From RPRC01 sp034933285 (lineage in GTDB: Bacteria > Desulfobacterota > Desulfuromonadia > Geobacterales > Geobacteraceae), in assembly GCA_034933285.1 (NCBI GenBank), contig JAYFNT010000005.1, positions 124,001 to 188,000 on the forward strand: a stretch of 64,000 bases of DNA. The letters are read 5' to 3'. The position numbers and the translations under genes are program-made. Under the pieces are notes generated by a model. The model was given only the letters and a program-made list of their open reading frames with translations, ran no database searches and was not told where the DNA came from. Positions 8,283 through 15,508 of this stretch are shown here, piece after piece (the first letter of the stretch is position 1; each line of letters begins with the position of its first letter).

Positions 8283-8478
8283 TACACCTCCTTCAGGCTG
8301 TGTGCCGTCCACGATCCGCGCGGCGTTTTCTGATGCTGAAACTCTGCAACCGCTATGGTGCCGCCCGGCAGCTCGCCACGGACTGTTAGAATTCTCCCTT
8401 GATCGGATTCCTCATGGATTGCCCAGAAGTCGCAAAGACGAATTGAATGTTCGGTAATCCCATCGCCATGGCATACTC
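8283..8478 (-). other. Gap between two early phage genes with a possible short ORF
   Basis: The minus strand offers a 27-codon ORF (8386-8469, ATG GCG ATG start) with AGGAG six bases upstream. A different frame stays open for over 60 codons up to the AAGGAGGTGTAA just before the 321-aa gene and encodes a more protein-like sequence (GRILTVRGELPGGTIAVAEF). That second frame has no ATG, GTG or TTG. Either a short gene has been damaged or the frame is entered by another route. Confidence 0.3.
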
Positions 8479-8916
8479 CTACTTCAACCCGCGTTTTGTT
8501 CGGATCGACATGATGCGCTGATCTATGCTTTGCCGCTCCTCCTGGAGCCTCGCCAATTCGATCAAATCTCTGTCACAAGGTAGCAGCACATCCGCGCCCA
8601 GGGGTTCAAGAAGATAATGGAACGGATCAAGCACCCCAACAACGCGACAGAAAGCCGGCAAAGTTTCACATTTCATCCCGTATGCCGGATCACTGGCTGT
8701 AAACTTGTCCAGCATATCCTTTGAGAGGTTGGACTCAGTCAACCGGCTTATCTCGCCAGCAATTTGATATCTGTCTTTCCCGCAGCCCCTGATTGCATTT
8801 GAGAGGCCCTGGCGGAAGCCCAGGGCAAGATCCATGAGCCCCTTTTCGTACTCGGTCGCAAATAGAGCGGGATATTCTGACAATGCATAGGGTGAAAGCC
8901 TTCGATTTTTGGACAT
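8479..8916 (-). CDS. Early phage protein of unknown function (145 aa)
   Basis: The start ATG at 8914-8916 follows AGGAGGG by about 8 bases; a longer in-frame reading upstream overlaps the regulator gene and lacks a ribosome binding site. The product contains a segment (about 45-70) that may be a helix-turn-helix: KDRYQIAGEISRLTESNLSKDML. Its C-terminal 35 residues are charged and helical. It is the second gene after the immunity region, where Mu-like phages keep small regulatory or partner proteins. No family recognised. Confidence 0.6.
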   Translation of the reverse strand: MSKNRRLSPYALSEYPALFATEYEKGLMDLALGFRQGLSNAIRGCGKDRYQIAGEISRLTESNLSKDMLDKFTASDPAYGMKCETLPAFCRVVGVLDPFHYLLEPLGADVLLPCDRDLIELARLQEERQSIDQRIMSIRTKRGLK

Positions 8917-8944
8917 GGACTCGACCCTCCTGACGTGGTATAAA

Positions 8945-9187
8945 TTAAATCGATTTTGATAATTGTTGGCGTTTGCGTGGTTTCGGCATATCGTCTTCCC
9001 AAAGCTCTGAAACCTTAGCATGTAAGGCGTCTGCTATAACTTTGCGAATACGGGGTGATTTGCTTTTGCCAGTTATTACATGATGAACAGCTGATCGTCC
9101 GACATGCGCCATGCGCGCTATTTGCGCGCCGTTGATGTCATTTTCAATCATTAGAATCTTTATTTTTTTAACCTGTGGTTTAAACAT
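8945..9187 (-). CDS. Ner/Cro-like helix-turn-helix regulator
   Basis: The 80-residue basic protein has a helix-turn-helix at about residues 18-45 (GAQIARMAHVGRSAVHHVI) and a basic tail (KPRKRQQ). It is divergently transcribed from the CI-type repressor gene, with 48 bases between the two starts. That is the place of ner in Mu, which turns down early transcription. No Shine-Dalgarno is visible, and the predicted transcription start falls at or next to the ATG, so the mRNA may be leaderless. The sequence looks more like a lambda-type HTH than classical Ner, so it may be a functional replacement. Confidence 0.7.
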   Translation of the reverse strand: MFKPQVKKIKILMIENDINGAQIARMAHVGRSAVHHVITGKSKSPRIRKVIADALHAKVSELWEDDMPKPRKRQQLSKSI

Positions 9188-9235
9188 GTTTCAAATTGTA
9201 ACCATTATTCCCAATAAGTCAACAGGAAAATACCT
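9188..9235. promoter_or_regulatory. Immunity-region operator and divergent promoters
   Basis: On the minus strand a promoter reads TTGACT (9217-9222), 16-base spacer, TACAAT (9195-9200), pointing at the Ner/Cro-like gene. On the plus strand an AGGAAA sits before the repressor start. The 48-base region is AT-rich and is the natural place for repressor and Ner binding sites. I could not see a clean palindrome, so the operator sites themselves are not defined. Confidence 0.6.
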
Positions 9236-9754
9236 ATGGATTTAAATGTTCCTGAAATTATTGATCGCATGAAAATGGCTGTAGATATGAAGAATGATTC
9301 TGAGCTCGCTCGTTTTTTACAAATAACCCCGCAGGCAATCTATAAATTTAGGAAATCCGGGAAGTTGCCTGCAGAATTGATAATCGATTTTGCGCAAGCT
9401 GCGGAGTTGTCCATAGATTGGCTTATTAGCGGCAAAGGCATAATGATGGCAGATGATTTGGAAAAAGTGGGTATCGTTGATGAGGATCTTTTGAAGGCAG
9501 TTATTGTGGGTATTGAAGAATCGAAGAGCTTTGCTACCCTCGAATTTCCTGCAGATGAAAAAGCAAAATATATTATCGAAACATATAAAACTTTCTCGAA
9601 GGATAAGAAAAAAAATCAAATTGATACGGATTTAGTAAAAAGAATGATTGATGCCTTTGATACTGTTGTTAGACTTGCTATGGTTAAAGGACCTAACAAC
9701 CTGACAGCAGATGAATTGAAGCAAGTTATGGATGCACTTCATTGGAAAAAATAG
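9236..9754 (+). CDS. CI-type phage repressor
   Basis: The 172-residue protein opens with a lambda CI/Xre-like DNA-binding domain: IDRMKMAVDMKNDSELARFL followed by ITPQAIYKFRKSGKLP and SIDWLISGKG, a pattern typical of bacteriophage CI repressor (Phage_CI_repr) proteins. The C-terminal 100 residues are acidic and helical, with no LexA-type Ser-Lys protease motif that I can see, so SOS self-cleavage is not indicated. It would keep the early promoter off. The gene is strikingly AT-rich with A/T-ending codons, unlike neighbouring phage genes, which suggests a separate origin. Its 3' end overlaps by 29 bases the convergent 231-aa gene. Confidence 0.8.
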   Translation: MDLNVPEIIDRMKMAVDMKNDSELARFLQITPQAIYKFRKSGKLPAELIIDFAQAAELSIDWLISGKGIMMADDLEKVGIVDEDLLKAVIVGIEESKSFATLEFPADEKAKYIIETYKTFSKDKKKNQIDTDLVKRMIDAFDTVVRLAMVKGPNNLTADELKQVMDALHWKK

Positions 9755-10421
9755 GAATTTTGCGTATTTTCCTGGGCACCCCCTTTGTCGTGATGACATT
9801 CCCGCCACGAATCCGGCGCAAGAGCCGGTAAATATGTTCTTTAGACAATCCTTCTCCAGCGGCCAGGGCAGTCACGCGGCGCGCCAGCTCCCGGCCTGAC
9901 CTCATGCAGACGAGATCTCGATAGCCTTCAGGTACGGCAAGCACCCGCATTGTGTTCTGAGAAACCGCCTTTAGTTTCCCCTGGCGGATAAGTCCACAGA
10001 TATAGATCAGCCACCGCTGGAAGTTTGCAATGCGGATCATGGCTTCATCATCCAGGAGGCCTCCGGCGGACAGCGTCGCCGCGATCGCGGTGGCCATCTC
10101 CGGCATTATGACCATGGTCTGACTTCGAAAACCTTCGTTATCCGAAACCATCATCCTGGTATGTAGTCCGCGAAATGTGGCATGATTCCTTTTGACAACT
10201 GTCATGACGCAGCCCTTGTTAATTAAAAGGGCGCTGCAGAAATCCTGCAGAGGAATTGCCCAGGTTTCGAACTTTAACTTTGGCGGCAAAGATAGTCTGC
10301 CAGTCGCTATAGACCTCCTTATCGGATCCAGCGGCCGCGACTCCAGCTCGATTTCAAACACGGACCTGATGAACCGTACCCTATTACCGTCGAAGCCCTG
10401 ATCTATCATCCGATAATCCAT
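9726..10421 (-). CDS. Phage left-end gene of unknown function (231 aa)
   Basis: The start has GGAGGGC five bases upstream. The product is basic, with one hydrophobic stretch (about residues 137-147, FQRWLIYICGLI). The C-terminal 60 residues read like a helix-turn-helix plus basic tail (LSKEHIYRLLRRIRGG, KGVPRKIRK). It lies between the repressor and the putative phage end, outside the early operon, where accessory or lysogenic-conversion genes occur in Mu-like phages. It converges on the repressor with a 29-base overlap, so antisense interplay is possible. I do not recognise a family; a DNA-binding role is only a guess. Confidence 0.6.
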   Translation of the reverse strand: MDYRMIDQGFDGNRVRFIRSVFEIELESRPLDPIRRSIATGRLSLPPKLKFETWAIPLQDFCSALLINKGCVMTVVKRNHATFRGLHTRMMVSDNEGFRSQTMVIMPEMATAIAATLSAGGLLDDEAMIRIANFQRWLIYICGLIRQGKLKAVSQNTMRVLAVPEGYRDLVCMRSGRELARRVTALAAGEGLSKEHIYRLLRRIRGGNVITTKGVPRKIRKIPIFSNEVHP

Positions 10422-10862
10422 GGTGCCCTCCAGATGCTGGAAATTCAGTTAATGTTATCACCACGAGCCCTTCCTCACCACAAAATCGAAGAGGGGCTCA
10501 CGCCCCCCTCTCAGTAAATTCGACCTGGTCAAAAACACCTTCCGGCGGCGTCCGAAATTTTCGCGAAAGTCGCACGTCGCGGACGCCACGAAAACCCCGT
10601 CAAAAATGATTTGATTTTGCCCCGATTTTCCCTCTTCCGTCGCCCAAATGTAAACCATTGGGAAGCGATTATAACATCTTTTCGCATGCTTATTATCACA
10701 TCCCCCTATATATATTCGATTGTTTTTGATATGGGTCATAACTTTCATGACTCCTTCGGGCTATGCTGTGACCATCAGGAAGGCAGGATGGACCCGAAAG
10801 AATTCTGCCGGCTTCCTTCCGGGAGCTTCGAAAAGGGACAACGGGAAAAGGAGAGACAGGCC
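10422..10862. other. Non-coding phage/host junction region
   Basis: This 441-base stretch holds no gene I can support. It contains the predicted phage end (10700), a perfect 8-bp inverted repeat GGCGTCCG/CGGACGCC (10547-10554 and 10580-10587) enclosing the palindrome TTTCGCGAAA (10559-10568), two GTCAAAAA repeats, and the leader of the ferredoxin-like gene with GGAGAG just before its start. Confidence 0.6.
10677..10705 (-). other. Candidate transposable-phage left end
   Basis: On the minus strand a sequence starting TGTGATAATAAG at 10700 runs into ATGCGAAAAG, which fits the RYRCGAAAR core of Mu transposase binding sites. Transposable phages start with TG and are flanked by a 5-bp target duplication, which here would be TCCCC (10701-10705). 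The other prophage end is outside the window, so the duplication cannot be tested. Confidence 0.35.
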
Positions 10863-11603
10863 ATGAAAAGAAAAATCGTTGAGATCGACCATGAAAAATG
10901 TGACGGCTGCGGGCTCTGTGTCCCGTCGTGCGCCGAAGGGGCCATACGGATCGTGGACGGGAAGGCGGTTCTGGCCGCCGACAACCTGTGCGACGGGCTC
11001 GGGGCGTGCCTGGGTGAATGTCCGCGCGATGCGATCCGCATCATAGAAAGGGAAGCGGATGCTTTCAATGAAACTGCCGTAGCTGAAGAGCTCAGCGGCC
11101 GGTCAGCCGGAACGGCTGCTCACGGTCACCGCACGGCCCATGCGGTCGGTCACCATGGCGGCGGTTGTCCCGGTTCGCGGGTGTTGTCACACGTCGAAAC
11201 GCAGCGGGAAAGGGTGGGGGAGGAGGCCGGAGCGAGGTGGAGCCGTCTCGGCCAGTGGCCGGTGCAGCTGAAACTGGTGCCGGTGGATGCTCCCTTTTTC
11301 CGGGATGCTGACCTGTTAGTGGCTGCGGATTGCGTGCCGTTTGCCTACGCCGATTTCCACAAGGATCTTCTGGCGGGCAAGGCGTTGCTCGTGGGCTGCC
11401 CCAAGCTGGATGACAACCAGTACTATACTGATAAACTTACGGAGATATTCAGCAAAAACTCCCTGAAAAGTGTTACGGTAGCCAGGATGGAAGTGCCGTG
11501 CTGCGGCGGCATCGAGACTGCGGTGAAAAGAGCACTGGTGGCTTCCGGCAGGAATATTCCCTGTACAGTGGTTACAGTTGGGATAAAAGGGGAGATCAAG
11601 TAG
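10863..11603 (+). CDS. 2[4Fe-4S] ferredoxin-like protein
   Basis: I chose the ATG at 10863 because it begins the conserved iron-sulfur part (EIDHEKCDGCGLCVPSC) and follows GGAGAG; upstream in-frame codons lie in the phage junction region. Residues 8-60 carry one cluster ligand set CxxCxxCxxxC and a second degenerate set CDGLGACLGECP. The next 45 residues are low-complexity with many His. The C-terminal part (about 130-246) contains CPKLDD and VPCCGGIE, cysteine pairs that could bind another cofactor. Proteins of this type occur in anaerobes as cytoplasmic electron carriers, often beside redox genes, but the partner is unknown. The HD-domain gene follows 21 bases later. Confidence 0.8.
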   Translation: MKRKIVEIDHEKCDGCGLCVPSCAEGAIRIVDGKAVLAADNLCDGLGACLGECPRDAIRIIEREADAFNETAVAEELSGRSAGTAAHGHRTAHAVGHHGGGCPGSRVLSHVETQRERVGEEAGARWSRLGQWPVQLKLVPVDAPFFRDADLLVAADCVPFAYADFHKDLLAGKALLVGCPKLDDNQYYTDKLTEIFSKNSLKSVTVARMEVPCCGGIETAVKRALVASGRNIPCTVVTVGIKGEIK

Positions 11604-11624
11604 CTTGAGAGAAGGGAAAAATCT

Positions 11625-12119
11625 ATGGACGTCCGTATAGAAAGGATCAGGATGGCGATGGAAGATTATTTCGGCGCGGATGCGAAGAGGATTGGCCATG
11701 CCCTCCGCGTGACCGGCTATGCAGGGGAGATACTCCTTCATGAGCCGGGGGACAGTGAGCTGGTCCTGGCAACCGCCCTGTTGCACGACATCGGCATCCG
11801 GGAGGCGGAACGGAAATACGGCTCATCTGCTGGTGATCTACAGGAGCGGGAAGGTCCGCCGGTGGCGAGAAAGATCCTCGAAGAGCTGGGATATGGCGAA
11901 GATTTCGTCCAGGAGGTTTGTGCCATCATCGCGTCCCACCATTCACGGGGGGAAGTGGACAGCGACAATTTCAGGGTCATTTGGGACGCGGACTGGCTGG
12001 TGAACCTGGTTGACGAAGTGGACTGTTCCGACCGGGAGCGGCTGCCGGCAATGATCGGCAAAATCTTCATGACCGCGACCGGAAGAGCCCTGGCCCGGAA
12101 GATCTACCTGGTACAGTGA
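11625..12119 (+). CDS. HD-domain phosphohydrolase
   Basis: The 164-residue protein has the HD-superfamily metal ligands: His near residue 25 (GHALRV), HD at LLHDIG (about residue 54), a later His pair in ASHHSRG (about residue 105), and an Asp in WDADWLVN (about residue 122). HD proteins hydrolyse phosphate esters of nucleotides or related compounds; the substrate here is not evident. It has no sensor or output domain and is too short for the HD-GYP family. The start has GAAGGGAAA upstream. It probably shares a transcript with the ferredoxin-like gene. Confidence 0.8.
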   Translation: MDVRIERIRMAMEDYFGADAKRIGHALRVTGYAGEILLHEPGDSELVLATALLHDIGIREAERKYGSSAGDLQEREGPPVARKILEELGYGEDFVQEVCAIIASHHSRGEVDSDNFRVIWDADWLVNLVDEVDCSDRERLPAMIGKIFMTATGRALARKIYLVQ

Positions 12120-12141
12120 GCTTCATTCCAGGCTTGCCCGG

Positions 12142-12170
12142 TTGACAAGGTTGCCGCCTCCTGCTAAGAA
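12142..12170 (+). promoter_or_regulatory. Promoter of the family B DNA polymerase gene
   Basis: TTGACA (12142-12147), a 17-base spacer, then TAAGAA (12165-12170). The expected transcription start falls on or within one base of the ATG at 12177, and no Shine-Dalgarno is present, so the mRNA is predicted to be leaderless. Confidence 0.6.
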
Positions 12171-12176
12171 ATCCAT

Positions 12177-14411
12177 ATGAATGACTTGGAACTCGAGAAC
12201 TCGCAGGTCCTTTTCGGCAGCGACCCTGCTGAAAACATCGTTGCCGCGGTCCTGGCCGGACGCTTCATCCGGCTGTTCCTCAGGACCGGGCGGGGGGTCG
12301 TGTTCCACGACGACCCGTTTCACCCTTTCATTCTACTTGAATGCCCCGAACTGATTGAGGATTTCGGACGTCCGGTGAGCTTCAGGACTCTTTCCGGTCC
12401 GGGGGAATACCGGGTTCAAGCTACATTCCGTGATTGGGGGGACTGCATTGCCGCCAGGGATTTCCTGGCCAAACGCACCGGCAAGACCCCGTCTGCCCCG
12501 GACGCTCCCTACCAGTTCCTTTCTGATCCGGTGCACCAGCACCTGCTCCTTACCGGCAAGACCCTCTTCAAGGGCATGGATTTCGGCCAGCTGCGCCGGC
12601 TTGCGCTGGACATCGAGACCGATTGCGCAGAGGGGTTCGAATTTTCCAACCCGGAGCGAGAAGAGGACAGGATCATTTCAATAGCCGTAATGGATTCGGC
12701 CGGATACCAGGAGGTGCTCTCAGGGCATTCCATGGGAGAGGGCCCGATGCTGACGAGGCTGGGCGAGATTATCCGTGAGAGGGATCCTGATGTGCTGGAA
12801 GGCCATAACATATTCCGTTTCGACCTTGAGTATTTGCGCGTCCGCGCGGCCCGTGCAGGGGTCCGGCTCGCCTGGGGCAGGGACGGCAGCGAGCCGAAGG
12901 TGCGCCAGTCCCGGTTCGCCATCGCCGAGAGGACCATCGACTACCCGCGTTGCGACGTCTATGGGCGCCATGTCATGGATACCTATTTCCTGGTGCAGAT
13001 TCACGACATCGGCGCCAGGGACATGGAAAGCTATGGCCTGAAGTCCGCGGCGGCGCATTTCGGCCTGGCCGCCCCGGAGCGTGTGTACCTGGATCGTTCC
13101 AATATCAGGGAGGTTTTTGAGAATGACCCCGAAACGCTCCGCAAGTACAACCTGGACGATGTGCGCGAAACCCTGGCTCTTTCGGGGCTTCTGTCCCAAT
13201 CCTATTTCCTTCAGACGCGCATTTTCCCCTATTCATACCAGAACTGCGTCATAAGAGGCGCCGCGACCCGGATCAATTCCCTGTTTCTCAGGGAATACCT
13301 GCGGCAGGGCGTTGCCGTGCCCCGCGCACCCGGAGCAAACGGAAGCTTCGAAGGAGGCTATACGGATGTATTCATTCATGGTGTGGTCGGACCTGTCGTC
13401 CACTGTGACGTTGCCTCTCTCTACCCATCACTGCTTCTCTCCCATGTCGTGAAGCCGGCCAGGGATTCCCTCGGGCTGTTCCTCCCGCTGCTGTCCAGGC
13501 TGAGGGAGTTTCGCCTGGCTGCCAAGCGAAAAATGCGTGAAGCAACGGATCCGGGCGGCAGGGAACATTTCAATGCTCTTCAGCAGACGTTCAAGGTGCT
13601 CATCAATTCCTTCTACGGATACCTTGGATCTCCGCTGCACAATTTTTCAGACCCCGAAGCCGCGGCACTCACCGCCCGCCTGGGCCGGGACACGATCATG
13701 TTGATGATTGCCTGGCTGCAGGAGCGCAAGGCCCGCCCGGTCGAGATCGATACCGATGGAATCTATTTCATACCTCCGCCCGGAGTCGATTCACCGGAAC
13801 GTGAAGAGTCCTTTGTCGCCCGGTTGTCCGAGACGCTGCCCGCAGGTATTGACGTAGAGGCAGACGGCCGCTACCGTTCCATGTTTTCGTACAAGAGCAA
13901 GAACTATGCGCTTTTGGGCTTTGACGGCACTGTCCAGGTCAAGGGAAGCGCCCTGAAATCCCGCGGCATTGAGAAATATCTGCGCGACTTCATGGGGGAG
14001 GTTATCGGTCATTTGCTGAGAGAGGAAAGCGACAGGTTGGAGGCGGTATACGAAGAATATTGCCGGCGGTTGCGCGGGTATCAGTTCCCGATTTCATGGA
14101 TTGCCAAGACGGAAACACTGGGAGAGTCTCCGGAAAACTATCGGCAGAAGGTGGCCAAGGGGCGGAGAAACAGGTCGGCGGCTTATGAACTGGCAGCCCG
14201 GTCGGGCCATGAATACAGGGCCGGAGACCAGATCAGCTACTATGTTACCGGCAGGGGAAAACGGGTCGTTTCTTATGAGAACTGCAAGCTGGTCTCCTCC
14301 TATGACCCGACCCGGCCGGACGTCAATCTGGATTTCTACCTTGACAGGCTTGCGCAGGCACGAGAGAAGTTCAATTCCTTCGTTGAAGCGGAAAACTCCC
14401 TTTTTTCATGA
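12177..14411 (+). CDS. polB: Family B DNA polymerase (Pol II type)
   Basis: The 744-residue enzyme has all three exonuclease motifs: ALDIETD (about residue 143), GHNIFRFDLEY (about 207) and YNLDDVRET (about 324). It also has the polymerase motifs DVASLYPSLLL (about 411), KVLINSFYGYLG (about 472) and EIDTDGIYF (about 523). It is therefore a proofreading DNA polymerase, probably for repair and lesion restart as with E. coli Pol II (783 aa). It is somewhat shorter than Pol II, so some subdomains may be reduced. The start ATG has no ribosome binding site; the promoter position suggests leaderless translation. A 10-bp inverted repeat lies 26 bases after the stop. Confidence 0.92.
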   Translation: MNDLELENSQVLFGSDPAENIVAAVLAGRFIRLFLRTGRGVVFHDDPFHPFILLECPELIEDFGRPVSFRTLSGPGEYRVQATFRDWGDCIAARDFLAKRTGKTPSAPDAPYQFLSDPVHQHLLLTGKTLFKGMDFGQLRRLALDIETDCAEGFEFSNPEREEDRIISIAVMDSAGYQEVLSGHSMGEGPMLTRLGEIIRERDPDVLEGHNIFRFDLEYLRVRAARAGVRLAWGRDGSEPKVRQSRFAIAERTIDYPRCDVYGRHVMDTYFLVQIHDIGARDMESYGLKSAAAHFGLAAPERVYLDRSNIREVFENDPETLRKYNLDDVRETLALSGLLSQSYFLQTRIFPYSYQNCVIRGAATRINSLFLREYLRQGVAVPRAPGANGSFEGGYTDVFIHGVVGPVVHCDVASLYPSLLLSHVVKPARDSLGLFLPLLSRLREFRLAAKRKMREATDPGGREHFNALQQTFKVLINSFYGYLGSPLHNFSDPEAAALTARLGRDTIMLMIAWLQERKARPVEIDTDGIYFIPPPGVDSPEREESFVARLSETLPAGIDVEADGRYRSMFSYKSKNYALLGFDGTVQVKGSALKSRGIEKYLRDFMGEVIGHLLREESDRLEAVYEEYCRRLRGYQFPISWIAKTETLGESPENYRQKVAKGRRNRSAAYELAARSGHEYRAGDQISYYVTGRGKRVVSYENCKLVSSYDPTRPDVNLDFYLDRLAQAREKFNSFVEAENSLFS

Positions 14412-14437
14412 TGTTCCGGAGATGAAGGGTTGTAAGG

Positions 14438-14472
14438 CCGGTATTTTTGTGGTACAAATAAGAAAATACCGG
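14438..14472. repeat. Perfect 10-bp inverted repeat after polB
   Basis: CCGGTATTTT (14438-14447) and AAAATACCGG (14463-14472) flank a 15-base loop. There is no long uridine tract on the plus strand, so it is a weak terminator candidate; it could also be a protein-binding site upstream of the TIGR04073 gene. Confidence 0.5.
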
Positions 14473-14580
14473 TTTGACGATATTGCCCCTCTGTCTGTTG
14501 TGCGCCTTGCATCCGGCCTTCCTAGACGTTTTTCAGCAGCATGTTCGATGGTTTTGCGATTACCTGAAAAGGAGTGTTTC

Positions 14581-14958
14581 ATGCAGAGAAGAACAGTTCT
14601 CGCATATTTGGCGATTGCGGCCGTGGTTGCCATTCTTTGGAGCTCCGAGTCTTTCGCCGATGAAATGCGCCAGGTTGAGGAAAGTTCGCCCCAGGCGGTG
14701 GTCGGGGGGATGGCCAACAAGTTTGCCAGGGGCATGGCCAACACGGCCACCGGTTGGCTGGAACTGCCCAAGCAGATTTATGTGACCTGCCAGGAAGAAG
14801 GAACGGTCCAGGGAATCCTGATCGGTCCCCTGAAGGGAATAGGGATGACGCTGGCAAGGACCCTGGCGGGCGTTGGCGAGGTTGCCACGTTCTTTGCACC
14901 GACACCCGGGTTCTATGACCCGTTCATGGAACCGGACTATGTCTGGCAGGATGAGTAA
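14581..14958 (+). CDS. Exported TIGR04073-type exosortase-associated protein
   Basis: The 125-residue product has a signal peptide (MQRRTVLAYLAIAAVVAILW then SSESFADE). The mature part opens with NKFARGMANTATGWLELPKQ, the hallmark of the TIGR04073 family, which was described as associated with exosortase/PEP-CTERM systems. It also has a TLAGVGEVATFF segment and ends acidic. The start follows AAGGAG by 8 bases, which is why I preferred it to upstream in-frame codons overlapping polB. No exosortase or PEP-CTERM gene is seen in the window, so its role is unknown. A strong terminator follows at once. Confidence 0.8.
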   Translation: MQRRTVLAYLAIAAVVAILWSSESFADEMRQVEESSPQAVVGGMANKFARGMANTATGWLELPKQIYVTCQEEGTVQGILIGPLKGIGMTLARTLAGVGEVATFFAPTPGFYDPFMEPDYVWQDE

Positions 14959-14974
14959 GCGGTTAATGGCGGAA

Positions 14975-15012
14975 ACAAAAAAAGCCGCATCTGACGATGC
15001 GGCTTTTTTTGT
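14975..15012. terminator. Bidirectional intrinsic terminator
   Basis: A near-perfect hairpin (AAAAAAAGCCGCATC, TGAC loop, GATGCGGCTTTTTTT) lies between convergent genes, with a T-run on both strands. It ends the TIGR04073 transcript and the oppositely oriented Lys/Ala-rich gene. Confidence 0.92.
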
Positions 15013-15027
15013 TCGTAGCGAACGTAA

Positions 15028-15273
15028 TTACTTCGCAGCCGGAGCAGCAGGCTCAGCCGGAGCAGCCGGGGCAGCTTCTTTTTTCACTGCTTTTTTGGCT
15101 TTTTTGGCTTTCTTTGCTTTTTTGGCTTTCTTTACAGGCTTCTTCACTTCTTCTTTTTTCACTTCCGGAGCGGCAGGAGCGGCAGGAGCAGGTGCGGGCT
15201 CAGCGGCGCAAACAACACCGGCGAAAGCGATAGCTACGAGAGCGGCAGCGATGGTGGACAGAACTTTTTTCAT
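15028..15273 (-). CDS. Exported Lys/Ala/Pro-rich low-complexity protein (81 aa)
   Basis: A clear signal peptide (MKKVLSTIAAALVAIAFAG, cleavage near VCAAE) precedes a low-complexity mature region: APAPAAPAAP, then a block of KKAKKA repeats, then alanine/proline. It resembles histone-H1-like or AlgP-like tails but is exported. AAGGAGG sits 8 bases before the ATG, so expression should be good. The mature peptide is very basic and could bind nucleic acid, LPS or acidic polymers in the periplasm; this is inference. The short tandem repeats in the DNA make length variation between strains likely. The gene lies alone between a terminator and a promoter region. Confidence 0.75.
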   Translation of the reverse strand: MKKVLSTIAAALVAIAFAGVVCAAEPAPAPAAPAAPEVKKEEVKKPVKKAKKAKKAKKAKKAVKKEAAPAAPAEPAAPAAK

Positions 15274-15309
15274 TGTACTTCCTCCTTAAATTTGATTACG
15301 CTCTCTTAT

Positions 15310-15325
15310 AGCATCTGTCGTGCCA
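15310..15325 (-). promoter_or_regulatory. Possible sigma-54 promoter of the Lys/Ala-rich gene
   Basis: The minus strand reads TGGCAC, five bases, ATGCT, keeping the GG and GC dinucleotides at the required spacing of the -24/-12 consensus. The predicted start would lie about 25 bases before the ATG. An alternative sigma-70 reading (TTCACG, 18 bases, TATAAG) overlaps it, so the assignment is uncertain. Confidence 0.4.
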
Positions 15326-15508
15326 AACCGTGAAAAATCTCTATGCGCCCGATTTAGTGGCTTTTTTGTAACAAGCACGGCTTGTATTCGGCGTCCATGC
15401 AGCCGCATATCATACACACGATACCTTATTTGAGGTATATTTTGGCGGCGCCGGCGTGCAAAAGCTGATACATATGCAGTAACGAATAAACAACATTCCG
15501 GAGGACCT

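Larger units (their letters stand above)
1..10700 (-). mobile_element. Mu-like transposable prophage, partial (left-end half)
   Basis: A run of minus-strand genes (1-9187) has the order expected for a transposable phage early region: repressor and divergent Ner/Cro-like gene, transposase, AAA ATPase partner, GemA-like protein, Mor-type activator, then capsid. The repressor points away from the early operon, as in Mu. The prophage runs off the left edge of the window, so only the immunity/transposition half and the start of a structural gene are visible. The right boundary is my inference: the last phage gene starts at 10421 and host genes begin at 10863, with a candidate TG...CA end at 10700. 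The repressor gene is much more AT-rich than its surroundings. Whether the phage is functional cannot be judged here. Confidence 0.85.

Noticed and set aside
10458..10748. A 96-codon minus-strand frame across the phage/host junction
   Set aside because: It spans the predicted phage end and the palindromes, has no ribosome binding site and no family resemblance; more likely non-coding end sequence.
15028..15273. Lys/Ala repeat region considered as a simple DNA repeat only
   Set aside because: A strong ribosome binding site, a good signal peptide and a promoter show it is a real gene, so it was listed as coding.
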